A DNA stretch of 64,000 bases from Roseomonas gilardii subsp. gilardii (GCF_023078375.1 NZ_CP095554.1:3000001-3064000); one strand, 5' to 3'; shown: positions 10,198 to 17,965, counted from the first letter of the stretch. Numbers and translations are program-made. The notes: generated by a model from the sequence alone, not told the origin.

Positions 10198-10524
10198 TCA
10201 TACCTTGGCCTTGGGCTTCTTGGTGCTCTTTTCCGTCTTCACCGCAGCCTTCCTGGACCCGGTCGTCACCCCTGCGGCAGCGGCGGCGCTGGCCACCCTC
10301 GGCCGCCGGATCTTCGCGGCGACGGTCTTGGCCTCTTCCTCGGCCTTGGCGGCCGCGGCGGCCTGCAGCTCCAGCGGCTCGCCACCGGAAGACTGGCCGA
10401 ACAGGATCCGGCACGCCTGCTCCCAGTGCGCGCCCGCCATGCCTTCCGGGGAGCCGGCATCCTTCCAAAGGAAATAGGCGAGTTCCCGGATGCGAGCTTC
10501 GTCGTCAGGTGCGTTCCCGGCCAT
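10198..10524 (-). CDS. DUF2934 domain protein
   Basis: A 108-residue cytoplasmic protein. Residues about 8-40 match the DUF2934 pattern ('RIRELAYFLWKDAGSPEG', 'AHWEQACRIL'), a short helical domain common in alphaproteobacteria and of unknown function. The rest is an Ala/Lys-rich tail ending 'KTEKSTKKPKAKV', a nucleic-acid-binding or disordered type of tail. It lies alone just outside the integrated element. Confidence 0.75.
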   Translation of the reverse strand: MAGNAPDDEARIRELAYFLWKDAGSPEGMAGAHWEQACRILFGQSSGGEPLELQAAAAAKAEEEAKTVAAKIRRPRVASAAAAAGVTTGSRKAAVKTEKSTKKPKAKV

Positions 10525-11031
10525 GCGACCTCCTTTTCCTCGAATCAGGTCCCGGCCTCACGGTCGAGGCTCCTGTCATGGTCAGCATGAAATCTGGCGA
10601 TCATCCGGGCCAGTTGAAGGGCATCGGGAATCGGAAGGCCTGGCATTCACAATTGCGATGGACCTCGTGCCTTCACGAACACACAGCCCAGAGGAGCTTT
10701 CTGCCGAAAATTTCCATGAAAGAAAAAGATTTCAATCAAAAATGAGATTTTTCAACCATAGGTTGGTGGAGATAGACGAGGCATTCGGACAATTTCCCAT
10801 TGCTGCGGGCGCGGTGCCAATCACGACCAACCCCCGATATGGCCCCGAGAGCCCCCCTCCTTTGGCCCGCAGCTTTTTTCCTTTTCCGATGAAGAAAAGC
10901 CCCGCTTCGGCCAGGAACCGCCGCAACAGACGCGTCGCCATGAACAATGTTCTGGCTCTATAGATGGCGATCGCCCGGAGTGCGGGACAGCTTCCTGTGC
11001 CGTCGGGTTATGCGCGTGGTTCAGGGAAAGA
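10525..11031. other. gene-free stretch left of the integrated element
   Basis: About 500 bases with no convincing gene on either strand. GC is lower than the chromosome in 10720-10790. A small palindrome CAACC-ATA-GGTTG lies at 10753-10765. This was presumably the DNA next to the tRNA-Ser 3' end before integration. Confidence 0.5.
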
Positions 11032-11051
11032 AAATGGCGGAGGGGATGGGA
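11032..11051 (+). repeat. left attachment core (att)
   Basis: The sequence aaatggcggaggggatggga is identical to 24574-24593. It copies the last part of the tRNA-Ser gene (reverse orientation), the usual target of tyrosine recombinases. Confidence 0.85.
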
Positions 11052-11110
11052 CCCTCTTCTGGGCTTTTCCAAGCTCCTGAAAGCATTGCTCTTCAACCCC
11101 TTAGGACCTA

Positions 11111-11149
11111 CCGTAAGGGGGAGAATGTGAGGGGTGGCGTGAGGGGGAG
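11111..11149 (+). repeat. left iteron cluster, three GTRAGGGG boxes
   Basis: GTAAGGGG at 11113 and GTGAGGGG at 11127 and 11139 (spacings 14 and 12). The 39-bp block is 36/39 identical to 24475-24513, in the same orientation. It lies 59 bp inside the att core and just before the recombinase start, as expected of arm-type recombinase sites, possibly also controlling the gene. Confidence 0.65.
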
Positions 11150-11151
11150 GA

Positions 11152-11577
11152 ATGGCGAAAGTCCCTGGCTATCTGGAGCAACGGCGGCAGAGCTGGGAAG
11201 CCGTGGTGGACGTGCCCCCTGCCCTTCGTGAGGCAGTTGGACGCAAGCGGTTGCGGAAGGGTCTCGGCACCAGAGACAAGGCTGTGGCCAAGGCACGTCT
11301 CCCCAGGGCCCTCCTGGAACTCCACAGGACCATCGAAGAGGCCCGTAAAGCTCACCCGAAGACGGACCCTCTAACGGCCGAGGCGATGGCCCTGAGAGAG
11401 CAACGGGAGATGGTGAAGGCCGGTCGGTGGGCTGTCACCTCAACACACGAGGTATGGGACCCTGATGCCGGTGCGGTGGTGGAGGTGGAGGCCGATGATG
11501 CCGAACACCTCATCACGGACGCCATCCAGGCCCGTTCCGAGGAACTCCGGAAGCAGGAGGGGCCAGAGAGGGCAGCC
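11152..11577 (+). pseudogene. int: tyrosine recombinase (integrase), N-terminal fragment
   Basis: 142 codons of the N-terminal part of a phage-type integrase: an arm-binding/SAM-like region starting 'MAKVPGYLEQRRQSWEAVVDVP' with 'RLRKGLGTRDKAVAKARLPRALLELH'. The coding sequence runs straight into the inverted repeat of an IS element, whose first three bases (TGA) stop it. The catalytic domain is not here; its last part resumes at 12901. The first catalytic Arg region and about 150 or more residues are in neither fragment. The gene directly follows the left iteron block. It would have integrated and excised the element but is now inactive. Confidence 0.8.
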
Positions 11578-11616
11578 TGAACCGCCCCGGGATTGCCGGA
11601 GGCCATTGGGCTTAAA

Positions 11617-12522
11617 TTATGCGGCCATGGGAGTGCCGTCCAGCATGGCGTAGTAGCGTTCTTCGGCTTCGGCAGGTGGTATATTGCCGATGGGCGCGAG
11701 AAGCCGGCGGTTGTTGAACCAGTCCACCCATTCCAGCGTGGCGTATTCGACGGCCTCAAAGGATCGCCACGGACCACGCCGGTGGATCGCCTCGGCCTTG
11801 TAAAGGCCGTTGATCGTCTCTGCCAAAGCGTTGTCGTAGCTGTCGCCTACACTGCCCACCGATGGCTCGATCCCGGCTTCGGCAAGGCGCTCGGTATATT
11901 TGATCGAGACATACTGGCTGCCGCGGTCGCTGTGATGGATCAGGCCACCACGACGGACAGGACGCCGATCATGGATCGCCTGCTCCAGGGCATCCAGCAC
12001 GAAGCTGGCATGCGCCGTCCTGCTTACCCGCCAGCCCACGATATAGCGGGCGTAGACGTCGATCACGAAGGCCACGTAGACGAACCCTGACCAAGTCGCG
12101 ACATAGGTGAAGTCCGACACCCACAGCATGTTCGGCGCCGGGGCGTGGAACTGCCGGTTCACCTGGTCGAGCGGGCAAGGCGCGGCCTTGTCGCTCATCG
12201 TCGTGCGCACCGGCTTGCCGCGGATCACGCCCTGCAAGCCCAGCTCGCGCATCAGCCGCTCCACCGTACATCGGGCTATGTCGAAGCCTTCGCGCCGCAT
12301 CTGTCGCCAAACCTTGCGCACGCCGTAGACGCCGAAGTTCTCGGTAAAAACCCGCATCACCTCTGGCTTCAGGGCCCGATCACGCTGGGCACGCGACGAT
12401 AAGCGCGAGGGATCGCGCCGCTGCGCCAGGTGCTCATGGTAGGTGGATGGGGCGATCGGCAGAACCCGGCAGATCGGCTCGACCCCATAGTCACCGCGAT
12501 ACTCGTCGATGAACGCGATCAT
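11617..12522 (-). CDS. IS3-family transposase OrfB (DDE integrase core)
   Basis: A 301-residue transposase catalytic subunit. An HTH_21 region ('[18 protein letters not shown]') precedes an rve core with the D-D-35-E triad: Asp137 ('LWVSDFTYV'), Asp199 ('[10 protein letters not shown]') and Glu235 ('[13 protein letters not shown]'). Its ATG overlaps the orfA stop (ATGA). In IS3 elements the active enzyme is an OrfAB fusion made by ribosomal frameshifting; no clear slippery heptamer was seen at this overlap. All catalytic residues are present, so the IS may still be active. Confidence 0.92.
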   Translation of the reverse strand: MIAFIDEYRGDYGVEPICRVLPIAPSTYHEHLAQRRDPSRLSSRAQRDRALKPEVMRVFTENFGVYGVRKVWRQMRREGFDIARCTVERLMRELGLQGVIRGKPVRTTMSDKAAPCPLDQVNRQFHAPAPNMLWVSDFTYVATWSGFVYVAFVIDVYARYIVGWRVSRTAHASFVLDALEQAIHDRRPVRRGGLIHHSDRGSQYVSIKYTERLAEAGIEPSVGSVGDSYDNALAETINGLYKAEAIHRRGPWRSFEAVEYATLEWVDWFNNRRLLAPIGNIPPAEAEERYYAMLDGTPMAA

Positions 12523-12845
12523 CGCTTGAACGGGCGGTCGAGCTCCGCCTGGGCAAAATACGCAGATGCCTTGCGCAGGATCTCGTTGGCCTGGCGCAGC
12601 TCGCGGTTCTCGCGCTCCAGCGCCTTGAGCTTGTCAGCCACATCGGTGGGCACACCAGCTCGTTTGCCGCTGTTCACCTCGGCCTTCTTCACCCACTCCA
12701 GCAGCGTGTGCCCCGAACAGCCGAACTTCTCAGCAATGGATGTGATTGCGGCCCAGCGGGACGGATGGTCGCCTTCGTGATCCAGCACCATGCGGACCGC
12801 CCGTTCACGAACCTCCGGTGCAAACTTGTTCGTCGTCTTGCTCAT
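12519..12845 (-). CDS. IS3-family transposase OrfA (HTH)
   Basis: A 108-residue DNA-binding subunit. The helix-turn-helix is in '[22 protein letters not shown]' (residues about 31-52) and a leucine-zipper-like helix in '[19 protein letters not shown]' (about 72-90) for dimerisation and pairing with OrfB. The start '[20 protein letters not shown]' is the usual one for the IS51 group. It lies about 50 bases inside the right terminal repeat. Confidence 0.92.
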   Translation of the reverse strand: MSKTTNKFAPEVRERAVRMVLDHEGDHPSRWAAITSIAEKFGCSGHTLLEWVKKAEVNSGKRAGVPTDVADKLKALERENRELRQANEILRKASAYFAQAELDRPFKR

Positions 12846-12898
12846 AGTAGACCCTTCCTCTCAGGAGTTGGGGCCTCCGACAATCCCGGGGCGGTTCA

Positions 12899-13146
12899 GC
12901 CGGTATCGCCAGGAGGTGGGAGTGCATGAGCGGGAGGAAGGAAGAAGGCGGAGCCGCGTCAACTTCCACTCCTTCCGCCGCTGGTTCATCACCAAGGCGC
13001 TCCAGGCGGGCCAGCCAGAGCGCGTTGTGAAGCAGGTGGTGGGTCACTCGTTGCAGGGGGACGTGACCCTCGGGGTGTACTTTGGGGGTGATTTGATGCC
13101 CGCGTTAAGGAAGTGCGTGGAGGCCGTGAGGCTGCCAGAATGTTAG
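12899..13146 (+). pseudogene. int: tyrosine recombinase (integrase), C-terminal fragment
   Basis: The last 82 or so codons of the disrupted integrase. Catalytic motifs of the C-terminal domain are intact: 'HSFRRWF' (box II Arg), 'VVGHSL' (His) and the nucleophile Tyr in 'GVYFGGDL'. The frame is read from 12901 (frame 1), one base off from what a simple 3-bp target duplication would need to join with the N-terminal part. No start codon with a ribosome-binding site precedes it, so it is unlikely to be made. Confidence 0.8.
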
Positions 13147-13273
13147 CCGCGCAGTTCCCAGACCTTCATAAGAACACAAATCGCAGACTACCGGATTTTT
13201 GAAAAATGCTGTAAATCAATACTCAGAAAATTAAATGCATTGGCAGAGAATTCATCGAACAGGAACGTTAACC

Positions 13274-14161
13274 ATGAGCACAATCGAACAAGCAACTCCT
13301 CTTTGCCCTTGCGTACAATGCAAAAGAAACACCAAGCACAAAGTCGTGCACGAAATCGAGGAGCAGTATCGGGACGAGTATCGTTGCGCCATCTCGCATT
13401 CAATTATCGAATGCCTCGGCTGCGGCGGAAGATCTTTCAGATATGTATTCAGTGATTTTGAGAACTCTTATCCGACTGACGAACATGATTGGGAAGTACC
13501 ACAAGATATAGAATATTATCCGAAGTATGACCCCCATTATATAAGCCTAGATAGCACCCATTCCGTTCCCGAATTGGTCAGTGAAATATACAAGGAGTCG
13601 ATCCACGCAGTACAGGCAGGAGCGCTCACATTGGCAAGCCTAGGTCTGCGTGCGACAATCGAAGCGATATGTAATGACAAGGCGATATCTGGACGTAACC
13701 TGGAAGTCCGCATTGCCAAACTTGCCACTCAGGGTCTCATCTCGAATAAAGATGCAGAGCGTCTACACGCAATTCGATTCCTGGGAAACGACGCAGCACA
13801 TGAAATTAAAAAACCGCGATCAAATCAGGTATCAGTTGCACTCAAAATAATTAATCATCTTATCCAAAGCGTCTATCTACTCGAAGACGAAATGTCTCGG
13901 AAATTAGACACAATCGTCACAGATTCGGATGAATTTAAGAGACTATTGAATAAGCATATTGCATCCCATCAAAAAGGCTCCGAATATCCACTTGCTGCAT
14001 ATCTAGGGAAAGATTTACGAAGGCTTGGTGCAGGCGCCGCACAACTTGAAACACAACTTCTGGCAGAAATTCATTCCGGTACTTATACAAAATTAGCTGT
14101 AGGAAAAGTGGCGCATTACCAGGGCTCCAAAAATCCAGTTCAGCATTTCATAATAAACTAG
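13274..14161 (+). CDS. DUF4145-domain protein with zinc-ribbon-like N terminus
   Basis: A 295-residue protein. Residues 11-16 and 47-50 form paired Cys motifs ('CPCVQC' and 'CLGC'), probably a zinc ribbon, followed by a helical DUF4145 domain ('ALTLASLGLRATIEAICND' to 'RFLGNDAAHEIKKP', about residues 110-190). DUF4145 is of unknown biochemical role; it occurs alone or beside restriction and other defence genes. GC and codon use are far lower than in neighbours, so it was acquired separately. ATG 13274 has AGGAA 9-13 bases upstream. It follows the broken integrase and ends exactly where a truncated phage gene begins, so it looks like cargo inserted in the element. Confidence 0.7.
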   Translation: MSTIEQATPLCPCVQCKRNTKHKVVHEIEEQYRDEYRCAISHSIIECLGCGGRSFRYVFSDFENSYPTDEHDWEVPQDIEYYPKYDPHYISLDSTHSVPELVSEIYKESIHAVQAGALTLASLGLRATIEAICNDKAISGRNLEVRIAKLATQGLISNKDAERLHAIRFLGNDAAHEIKKPRSNQVSVALKIINHLIQSVYLLEDEMSRKLDTIVTDSDEFKRLLNKHIASHQKGSEYPLAAYLGKDLRRLGAGAAQLETQLLAEIHSGTYTKLAVGKVAHYQGSKNPVQHFIIN

Positions 14162-14398
14162 GTCTCCTTCGTCCCCTCGGCGTACTTCATCCCAGGCACC
14201 GGAGCGGCGGGCCTCAAGCTGAACCTGGAGGCCGTCCAGGTTATCAAGCTCCAACAGGGCGGCGCCCGTGACGCCTCGGCCTACGGCTTCGGTGCCGAGG
14301 AGGACGGTTACTCCTACGAAGAGGAGCAGCAGGGCGGCTTCTCGGACGAGAGCGGGTCCGACGAGGGCGGCGACACCGAGGGCACTCCGGACTTCTGA
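14162..14398 (+). pseudogene. C-terminal remnant of a phage DUF2815-like protein
   Basis: An open frame with no start codon that encodes a typical phage protein tail: 'SAYFIPGTGAAGLKLNLEAV', 'QVIKLQQGG', 'YGFGAEEDG', then an acidic disordered end 'DEGGDTEGTPDF'. The acidic tail and beta-rich body resemble DUF2815/single-strand DNA-binding proteins of phages; the family call is tentative. The 5' portion is lost at the junction with the low-GC DUF4145 gene. High GC returns abruptly at 14162. Confidence 0.5.
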
Positions 14399-14480
14399 AT
14401 CCCCAAGCACATCAACATGAGAGGGCCGTGGGCGCCGCAGATGCGCCCGCTCGCCCCGACAGCATAGGACCAATCAACCC

Positions 14481-15074
14481 ATGAACACTTTCACCTTCCC
14501 GATCACCCAGCAGTCCATCCGCGTGGTGGAGATCGAGGGCCAGCCGTGGTTCGTCGCGGCGGATGTTTGCCGCATTCTTGACCTCAAGATGTCCGCCTCG
14601 GGAACCTTCGTGGTGCATCTCCGGCGATTGGATGTCTCAGAGATGCGCCGCGAGATGGTGCCTACCATCGTGAGTGGTAGGGAGCTGCGACGGCAAAACA
14701 TGCTCATCTCCGAGAGCGGCCTCTACAAGCTCATCATGCGCTCTGACAAACCCGAGGCCCGCCGGTTCCAGGATTGGGTGACGCGGGATGTCCTCCCCGC
14801 CATCCGCAAGGACGGCTCCTATGTGATGGGAGAGGAGAAGGTCCGCACCGGAGAGATGAGTGAGGACGAGCTGATCCTCCGGGCCGTCCAGGCCCTCCAG
14901 CGCAAGGTGGACCGCCTCACCGAGGAGAAGGCCGAGGTGGAGCGGGAGCGCGACGAGATGGCCCCGAAAGCGGCCTTCGTGGATGAGCATGTGGAGGACG
15001 TGAGGATGACCCTGGCGCGGTTCGGGAGGACCCTGACGGGGCTCCGGAGACTTGTAGCCCACACATGCCAATAG
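14481..15074 (+). CDS. Bro-N antirepressor, truncated KilAC domain
   Basis: A 197-residue phage-type regulator. A Bro-N DNA-binding domain covers residues about 10-110 ('EGQPWFVAADVCRILDL', 'ISESGLYKLIMRSDKPEARRF', 'WVTRDVLPAIRKDGSYVMG'), then a coiled coil (about 135-160) and the beginning of a KilAC domain ('VRMTLARFGRTLTGL'). The KilAC domain stops at that point, whereas the paralogue at 17004 continues for about 80 residues. Such antirepressors bind repressors or operators to control phage lysis-lysogeny. A palindrome copy lies just after the stop (15091-15108). Confidence 0.8.
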   Translation: MNTFTFPITQQSIRVVEIEGQPWFVAADVCRILDLKMSASGTFVVHLRRLDVSEMRREMVPTIVSGRELRRQNMLISESGLYKLIMRSDKPEARRFQDWVTRDVLPAIRKDGSYVMGEEKVRTGEMSEDELILRAVQALQRKVDRLTEEKAEVERERDEMAPKAAFVDEHVEDVRMTLARFGRTLTGLRRLVAHTCQ

Positions 15075-15090
15075 AAGTGTTACCTTCCCA

Positions 15091-15108
15091 GGTGCAGTTG
15101 ACTACACC
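15091..15108. repeat. island palindrome copy 1 (GGTGCAG-TTGA-CTACACC)
   Basis: First of six copies of the consensus GGTGCAG-N4-CTGCACC; one mismatch in the right arm. It lies 16 bases after the truncated antirepressor gene. Confidence 0.7.
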
Positions 15109-15124
15109 TGAACGGTTCTTCCCT

Positions 15125-15451
15125 TCACCGGCCCGCCACGGACCTCCAGCGGTTCACCATCTCGGGCCCGATATCCTGCCGGTAGCAGACCGGAGAGCGG
15201 CCTCCTGGGCGGCTGTAGGCACTGCGTCCACCGCAGGCCCGGCCGTTCCTCATGGTCGAGTAGGGACAGGCGCAGTTGCCGGGATAGCTCGCGATGCTCT
15301 CCGCGATGATGCGGTCCCGGATGGTGTCGTCCGAAGAGGACAGATCGCGGGCCGATAAGGGCCCCGCAAAGGCCACTCCTAGGACACCCAGGAGGAGCCC
15401 GGCGAAGGTTCCCCGTAGGGAGACCAGCGAAGCCACCGGCACGAGCGCCAC
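15125..15451 (-). CDS. small secreted Cys-rich protein
   Basis: A 108-residue protein with a signal peptide (residues about 1-35, hydrophobic 'TFAGLLLGVLGVAFAGPLSA') and a Cys-rich mature part: 'ASYPGNCACPYSTMRNGRACGGRSAYS' region and 'SPVCYRQDI', four cysteines likely forming two disulfides in the periplasm. Proteins with this SYPGxCACPY pattern recur on phages, plasmids and islands but have no known function. A GTG start at 15451 follows GGAAGGGGGG. It forms a two-gene unit with the upstream small gene at 15467-15637. Confidence 0.6.
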   Translation of the reverse strand: MALVPVASLVSLRGTFAGLLLGVLGVAFAGPLSARDLSSSDDTIRDRIIAESIASYPGNCACPYSTMRNGRACGGRSAYSRPGGRSPVCYRQDIGPEMVNRWRSVAGR

Positions 15452-15466
15452 GGCTGCCCCCCTTCC

Positions 15467-15637
15467 TCAGTAGCGCCGGTAGGAAGAGCCGTAGCCGGAG
15501 GAGCGTGAGGACTGCCCGTAGCTGCCGCCATAGGAAGGCGCGGGGTTCCGATAGCCCGGCTCACCCGTGAAGGGATTGGTGTTTCCGCGCGTGGTGTAGT
15601 TGTTCAGCGGCGTGCTGTCCGGGGCGAAGCGGAGCAT
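15467..15637 (-). CDS. small Gly/Ser/Tyr-rich conserved protein
   Basis: A 56-57 residue protein 'MLRFAPDSTPLNNYTTRGN' continuing 'TNPFTGEPGYRNP' and a low-complexity Ser/Gly/Tyr tail. The core NNYTTRGNTNPFTGEPG is a widespread short motif in hypothetical proteins of phages and proteobacteria, of unknown function. It precedes the secreted Cys-rich gene on the same strand with a 15-base gap, suggesting co-expression. An in-frame upstream ATG at 15658 adds 7 residues. Confidence 0.5.
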   Translation of the reverse strand: MLRFAPDSTPLNNYTTRGNTNPFTGEPGYRNPAPSYGGSYGQSSRSSGYGSSYRRY

Positions 15638-15658
15638 GGGCCTGTGTGTCCTTCCCAA

Positions 15659-16058
15659 GGGGTGTCCCGGCGCACCTCCGGGGACCCGTGGAGGGACCGA
15701 AGGGACGATCTATAAAGATACGATATGCAATAATTGAGACGTTCCACACAAGACTGATTCGCTCCTGAGACGATGGAGGCGAGGCTTGGCCGCCCGGCCA
15801 CGCGCCCGGAACCTCAGAGCCACCTCAGCGGCGGCCAGGACAGCCCCAGGAAGCCGCCACGCCTCTTTCCACATGTCCGGGAGGGGCACTGTCACAAGGG
15901 CATTCAGGGGCTTTTAAAAAGGCGATTAGGCATATTCGCGAAAGACTAAATATCCTTCGCATATGTCACACGAATAAATCCAAGGAAACCAAAAAACATC
16001 TTCCCGAAAACGCGAAGACCTATTATCCAAAATAAGAAATCAAGCTGTGGACGGATTG
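15659..16058. other. gene-free stretch, GC falling to the right
   Basis: No credible gene. The first half is GC-rich; after about 15,910 the sequence becomes AT-rich (for example around 15930-16040), like the DUF4145 region. It probably holds the promoters for the divergent small-protein pair and the 16059 gene. Confidence 0.45.
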
Positions 16059-16397
16059 ATGCCTCTGTCACCACGAACAAAAATCATCCTGGCGCTGCGA
16101 GAGTTGCGCCTGATGTTCCCAAATATCAAAGTGAGTGAGGCAGAAGTCCTTTTCCGGATCGCTGCAAATGAAGGGGTTTGCCAGCATGAGCTTATTGACG
16201 TGATGAAGCCTTCCTCAGTCGGCACACGCACGGTGATGAACCGAACGTTCTTGACTTTCGCGGCAGGCGGCCCCGATGGTCCGTTGATCCAGATGCACCA
16301 AAAGCGCGGAGAGCGTGGGTTTCCAGCGAAGGAAACGTTCCTTACGGCTGTGGGACAGAACTTCGTAAGCCGGATCGAAAGAATCCTAGAGAGATAA
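16059..16397 (+). CDS. possible MarR-like winged-helix regulator
   Basis: A 112-residue protein of lower GC than its neighbours. 'KVSEAEVLFRIAANEGVCQHELIDVM' followed by 'GTRTVMNRTFLTF' and a wing-like 'LIQMHQKRGERGFPAKETFLTAVGQNFVSRI' fits the MarR winged-helix fold, but it lacks the family's flanking dimer helices. ATG 16059 is used; a GTG at 16047 would add four residues, and neither has a clear ribosome-binding site. Three palindrome copies lie within 560 bases downstream, so it is a candidate to bind them. Confidence 0.45.
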   Translation: MPLSPRTKIILALRELRLMFPNIKVSEAEVLFRIAANEGVCQHELIDVMKPSSVGTRTVMNRTFLTFAAGGPDGPLIQMHQKRGERGFPAKETFLTAVGQNFVSRIERILER

Positions 16398-16491
16398 TAG
16401 CCAACCGAAGAGGGTGCCGGGAAGAAGCTCCATCGTACTTCCGGCCCACATGTGATAACCCAAGCATTGCGCTTCAAAGGTGATTTGTCCG

Positions 16492-16509
16492 GGTGCAGTG
16501 GACTGCACC
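16492..16509. repeat. island palindrome copy 2 (GGTGCAG-TGGA-CTGCACC)
   Basis: Perfect copy; arms extend to GGTGCAGT/ACTGCACC. Followed by TGAGA, as in copy 3. Confidence 0.75.
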
Positions 16510-16734
16510 TGAGACCCAAACCCACAGACCGCCCGATGGTGGTCACATGACGACAGCCGGGGGACTGTCCGAATGGGGGTAAGAGGGAAACTGAAAGTGT
16601 TCTTAAAGAGAACCTGATGGTTCCCGAGACAGATCACCTCAGAGTTTCACTTCCTCTCACTACCTCCAGGAAAGAACCTCACTGAGAAAACCTCTGAGGT
16701 TCACCTTAAAGGGAAACTTCCTGTATCCCTTCAA

Positions 16735-16752
16735 AGTGCAGTGGACTGCACC
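16735..16752. repeat. island palindrome copy 3 (AGTGCAG-TGGA-CTGCACC)
   Basis: The arms match over GTGCAGT/ACTGCAC; only the first G of the consensus is changed. It lies 243 bp after copy 2 and shares its centre and the trailing CTGAGA. Confidence 0.7.
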
Positions 16753-16892
16753 TGAGAGCCCTTCGGGCGGAAGACACCCCGCAGGCCGCCTCACTTTCTG
16801 TCTTCCCCTCAGGGAGTTTCCCTGGAGGTGGGTCTTCGAAGGAAAGGCGCAGGAGGGTGAACACCCTCAGTCCCCTTCCATGGGTGTCTTCC

Positions 16893-16911
16893 GGCACCGC
16901 CTTCCGGTGCC
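16893..16911. terminator. GGCACCG hairpin upstream of antirepressor
   Basis: GGCACCG and CGGTGCC with a CCTTC loop, followed by CCTTTAGG. It is a possible weak terminator or attenuator 90 bases before the Bro-N gene. Confidence 0.35.
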
Positions 16912-16942
16912 CCTTTAGGTCCCCGTCAAATCCCCGCTCACA

Positions 16943-16960
16943 GGTGCAGCCGACTGCACC
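16943..16960. repeat. island palindrome copy 4 (GGTGCAG-CCGA-CTGCACC)
   Basis: Perfect arms, 44 bases before the ATG of the full-length antirepressor gene. The surrounding 38 bases differ at one position from those around copy 5. Confidence 0.75.
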
Positions 16961-17003
16961 GACAGCGCCCCTTCGCCATTTCCTGAACAGCACAAGGAAC
17001 CCA

Positions 17004-17906
17004 ATGCCTCACGATGCTCTTTCCACGTCCCGCTTAACCCCTGGGCAGGACACCGAAGCCTTATTACCCGCCTCCGCGACCCCGCGTGTCTTCACCTTCC
17101 CCGACACCCGCCAGCCGGTCCGCACGGTGACCCGCGAGGGTGAACCCTGGTTTGTCCTGGCAGACGTCTGCCTTGTCCTGGCGCACAGCAATCCGTCCGT
17201 TGCTGCGGGCCGCCTGGATGACGAGGAGAAGGGGGTAAGCAGTGTTTATACCCCCGGCGGTCTCCAGGCCATGACGGTCATCAGCGAGAGCGGCCTCTAT
17301 TCCCTGATCCTGACGAGCCGCAAGCCGGAGGCCCGTGCCTTCAAGCGGTGGGTGACCGGAACCGTCCTTCCCACCCTGCGCAGGGACGGCGCCTATGTCA
17401 TGGGCGAGGAGAGGCTCTCCGACCTGGCCGCGTCGGTGGACGACCTGGAGGCCCTCAACGACCGCATCGTCTCCCTCCTGCGCCACAAGGCGGAGCTTCT
17501 GGAGGCCCGCGTGGAGCGCGAGAAAGCCGCCCGTCTGGCTGCCGAGGCCACGGTGCAGGTGATGGCGCCCAAGGCCGCGCTGGCGGACGAACACTTCGCC
17601 CAGGCCGGAACCATGACGCTGGCCCGCTTCGCCCGCACGCTGGGGGGCCTGAACGCGCACCGGATCAAGGCCGACCTGGAGCGCCACGGCTTCCTCTACC
17701 GCACCGGCCGGAAGGGCTCCTACCGGGTCCGCACGCCGTTCCGCGACACGCTCTTCGTGGAGAAGGCCCATCCCGCCCATCCCGGCACCATCGAAATCCA
17801 CCCGACCCCGAAGGGCTGCCAGCGCATCGTGGCCCTGTATCAGTCGGGCCAGCTCACGATGAAGCTCGGGCACGGGCCGAAGGCCCCCACCAGGGTCGCG
17901 GCTTAG
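17004..17906 (+). CDS. Bro-N/KilAC phage antirepressor
   Basis: A 300-residue phage antirepressor. The Bro-N domain (residues about 27-135) shows 'EGEPWFVLADVCLVL', 'ISESGLYSLILTSRKPEARAFKRWV' and 'TLRRDGAYVMGEER'; a coiled coil follows (about 145-190); the C-terminal KilAC domain (about 195-285) has 'APKAALADEHF', 'MTLARFARTLGGLNAHRIKADL' and 'RHGFLYRTGRKGSYRV'. Likely DNA- or repressor-binding, switching phage or element genes on. ATG 17004 follows AAGGAA. It is a paralogue of the truncated gene at 14481, with palindrome copies immediately before and after it. Confidence 0.88.
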   Translation: MPHDALSTSRLTPGQDTEALLPASATPRVFTFPDTRQPVRTVTREGEPWFVLADVCLVLAHSNPSVAAGRLDDEEKGVSSVYTPGGLQAMTVISESGLYSLILTSRKPEARAFKRWVTGTVLPTLRRDGAYVMGEERLSDLAASVDDLEALNDRIVSLLRHKAELLEARVEREKAARLAAEATVQVMAPKAALADEHFAQAGTMTLARFARTLGGLNAHRIKADLERHGFLYRTGRKGSYRVRTPFRDTLFVEKAHPAHPGTIEIHPTPKGCQRIVALYQSGQLTMKLGHGPKAPTRVAA

Positions 17907-17927
17907 CCCCCGGCGCAGACTTCCCCA

Positions 17928-17945
17928 GGTGCAGCCGACTGCACC
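17928..17945. repeat. island palindrome copy 5 (GGTGCAG-CCGA-CTGCACC)
   Basis: Perfect arms, 22 bases after the antirepressor stop and about 110 before RNase HI. Shares a 38-bp context with copy 4. Confidence 0.75.
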
Positions 17946-17965
17946 GACAGCGCCCCTTCACCACA

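Larger units (their letters stand above)
11578..12898 (-). mobile_element. IS3-family insertion sequence (IS51-group type)
   Basis: A complete 1,321-bp insertion sequence. Its 27-bp terminal inverted repeats begin TGAACCGCCCCGGGATTG and differ at one position. That terminus is characteristic of IS629/IS3411-like members of the IS51 group. Two overlapping transposase frames are intact on the minus strand. GCC flanks both ends (11575-11577 and 12899-12901) and could be a 3-bp target duplication. However, removing the IS does not restore the integrase frame, and part of the integrase is missing, so the match may be chance after a deletion. Confidence 0.9.
16398..17003. other. 600-bp regulatory gap with three palindromes and hairpins
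   Basis: No convincing gene. It contains palindrome copies at 16492, 16735 and 16943, a hairpin at 16893-16911, and short repeated words ('gaggttcac', 'gaaactt'). Its density of inverted repeats just before the full-length antirepressor gene suggests an operator/promoter region. Confidence 0.5.

Noticed and set aside
11593-12090. A plus-strand frame inside the insertion sequence
   Set aside because: Antisense to the DDE transposase, which carries the full catalytic triad.
11575-12901. A clean 3-bp target duplication (GCC) as proof of a simple IS insertion
   Set aside because: A three-base match can arise by chance; the integrase frame is not restored and its middle is missing, so a deletion also occurred.
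16386-16993. Small frames on both strands in the gap before the antirepressor
   Set aside because: They overlap the palindromes, lack ribosome-binding sites and do not look like protein.
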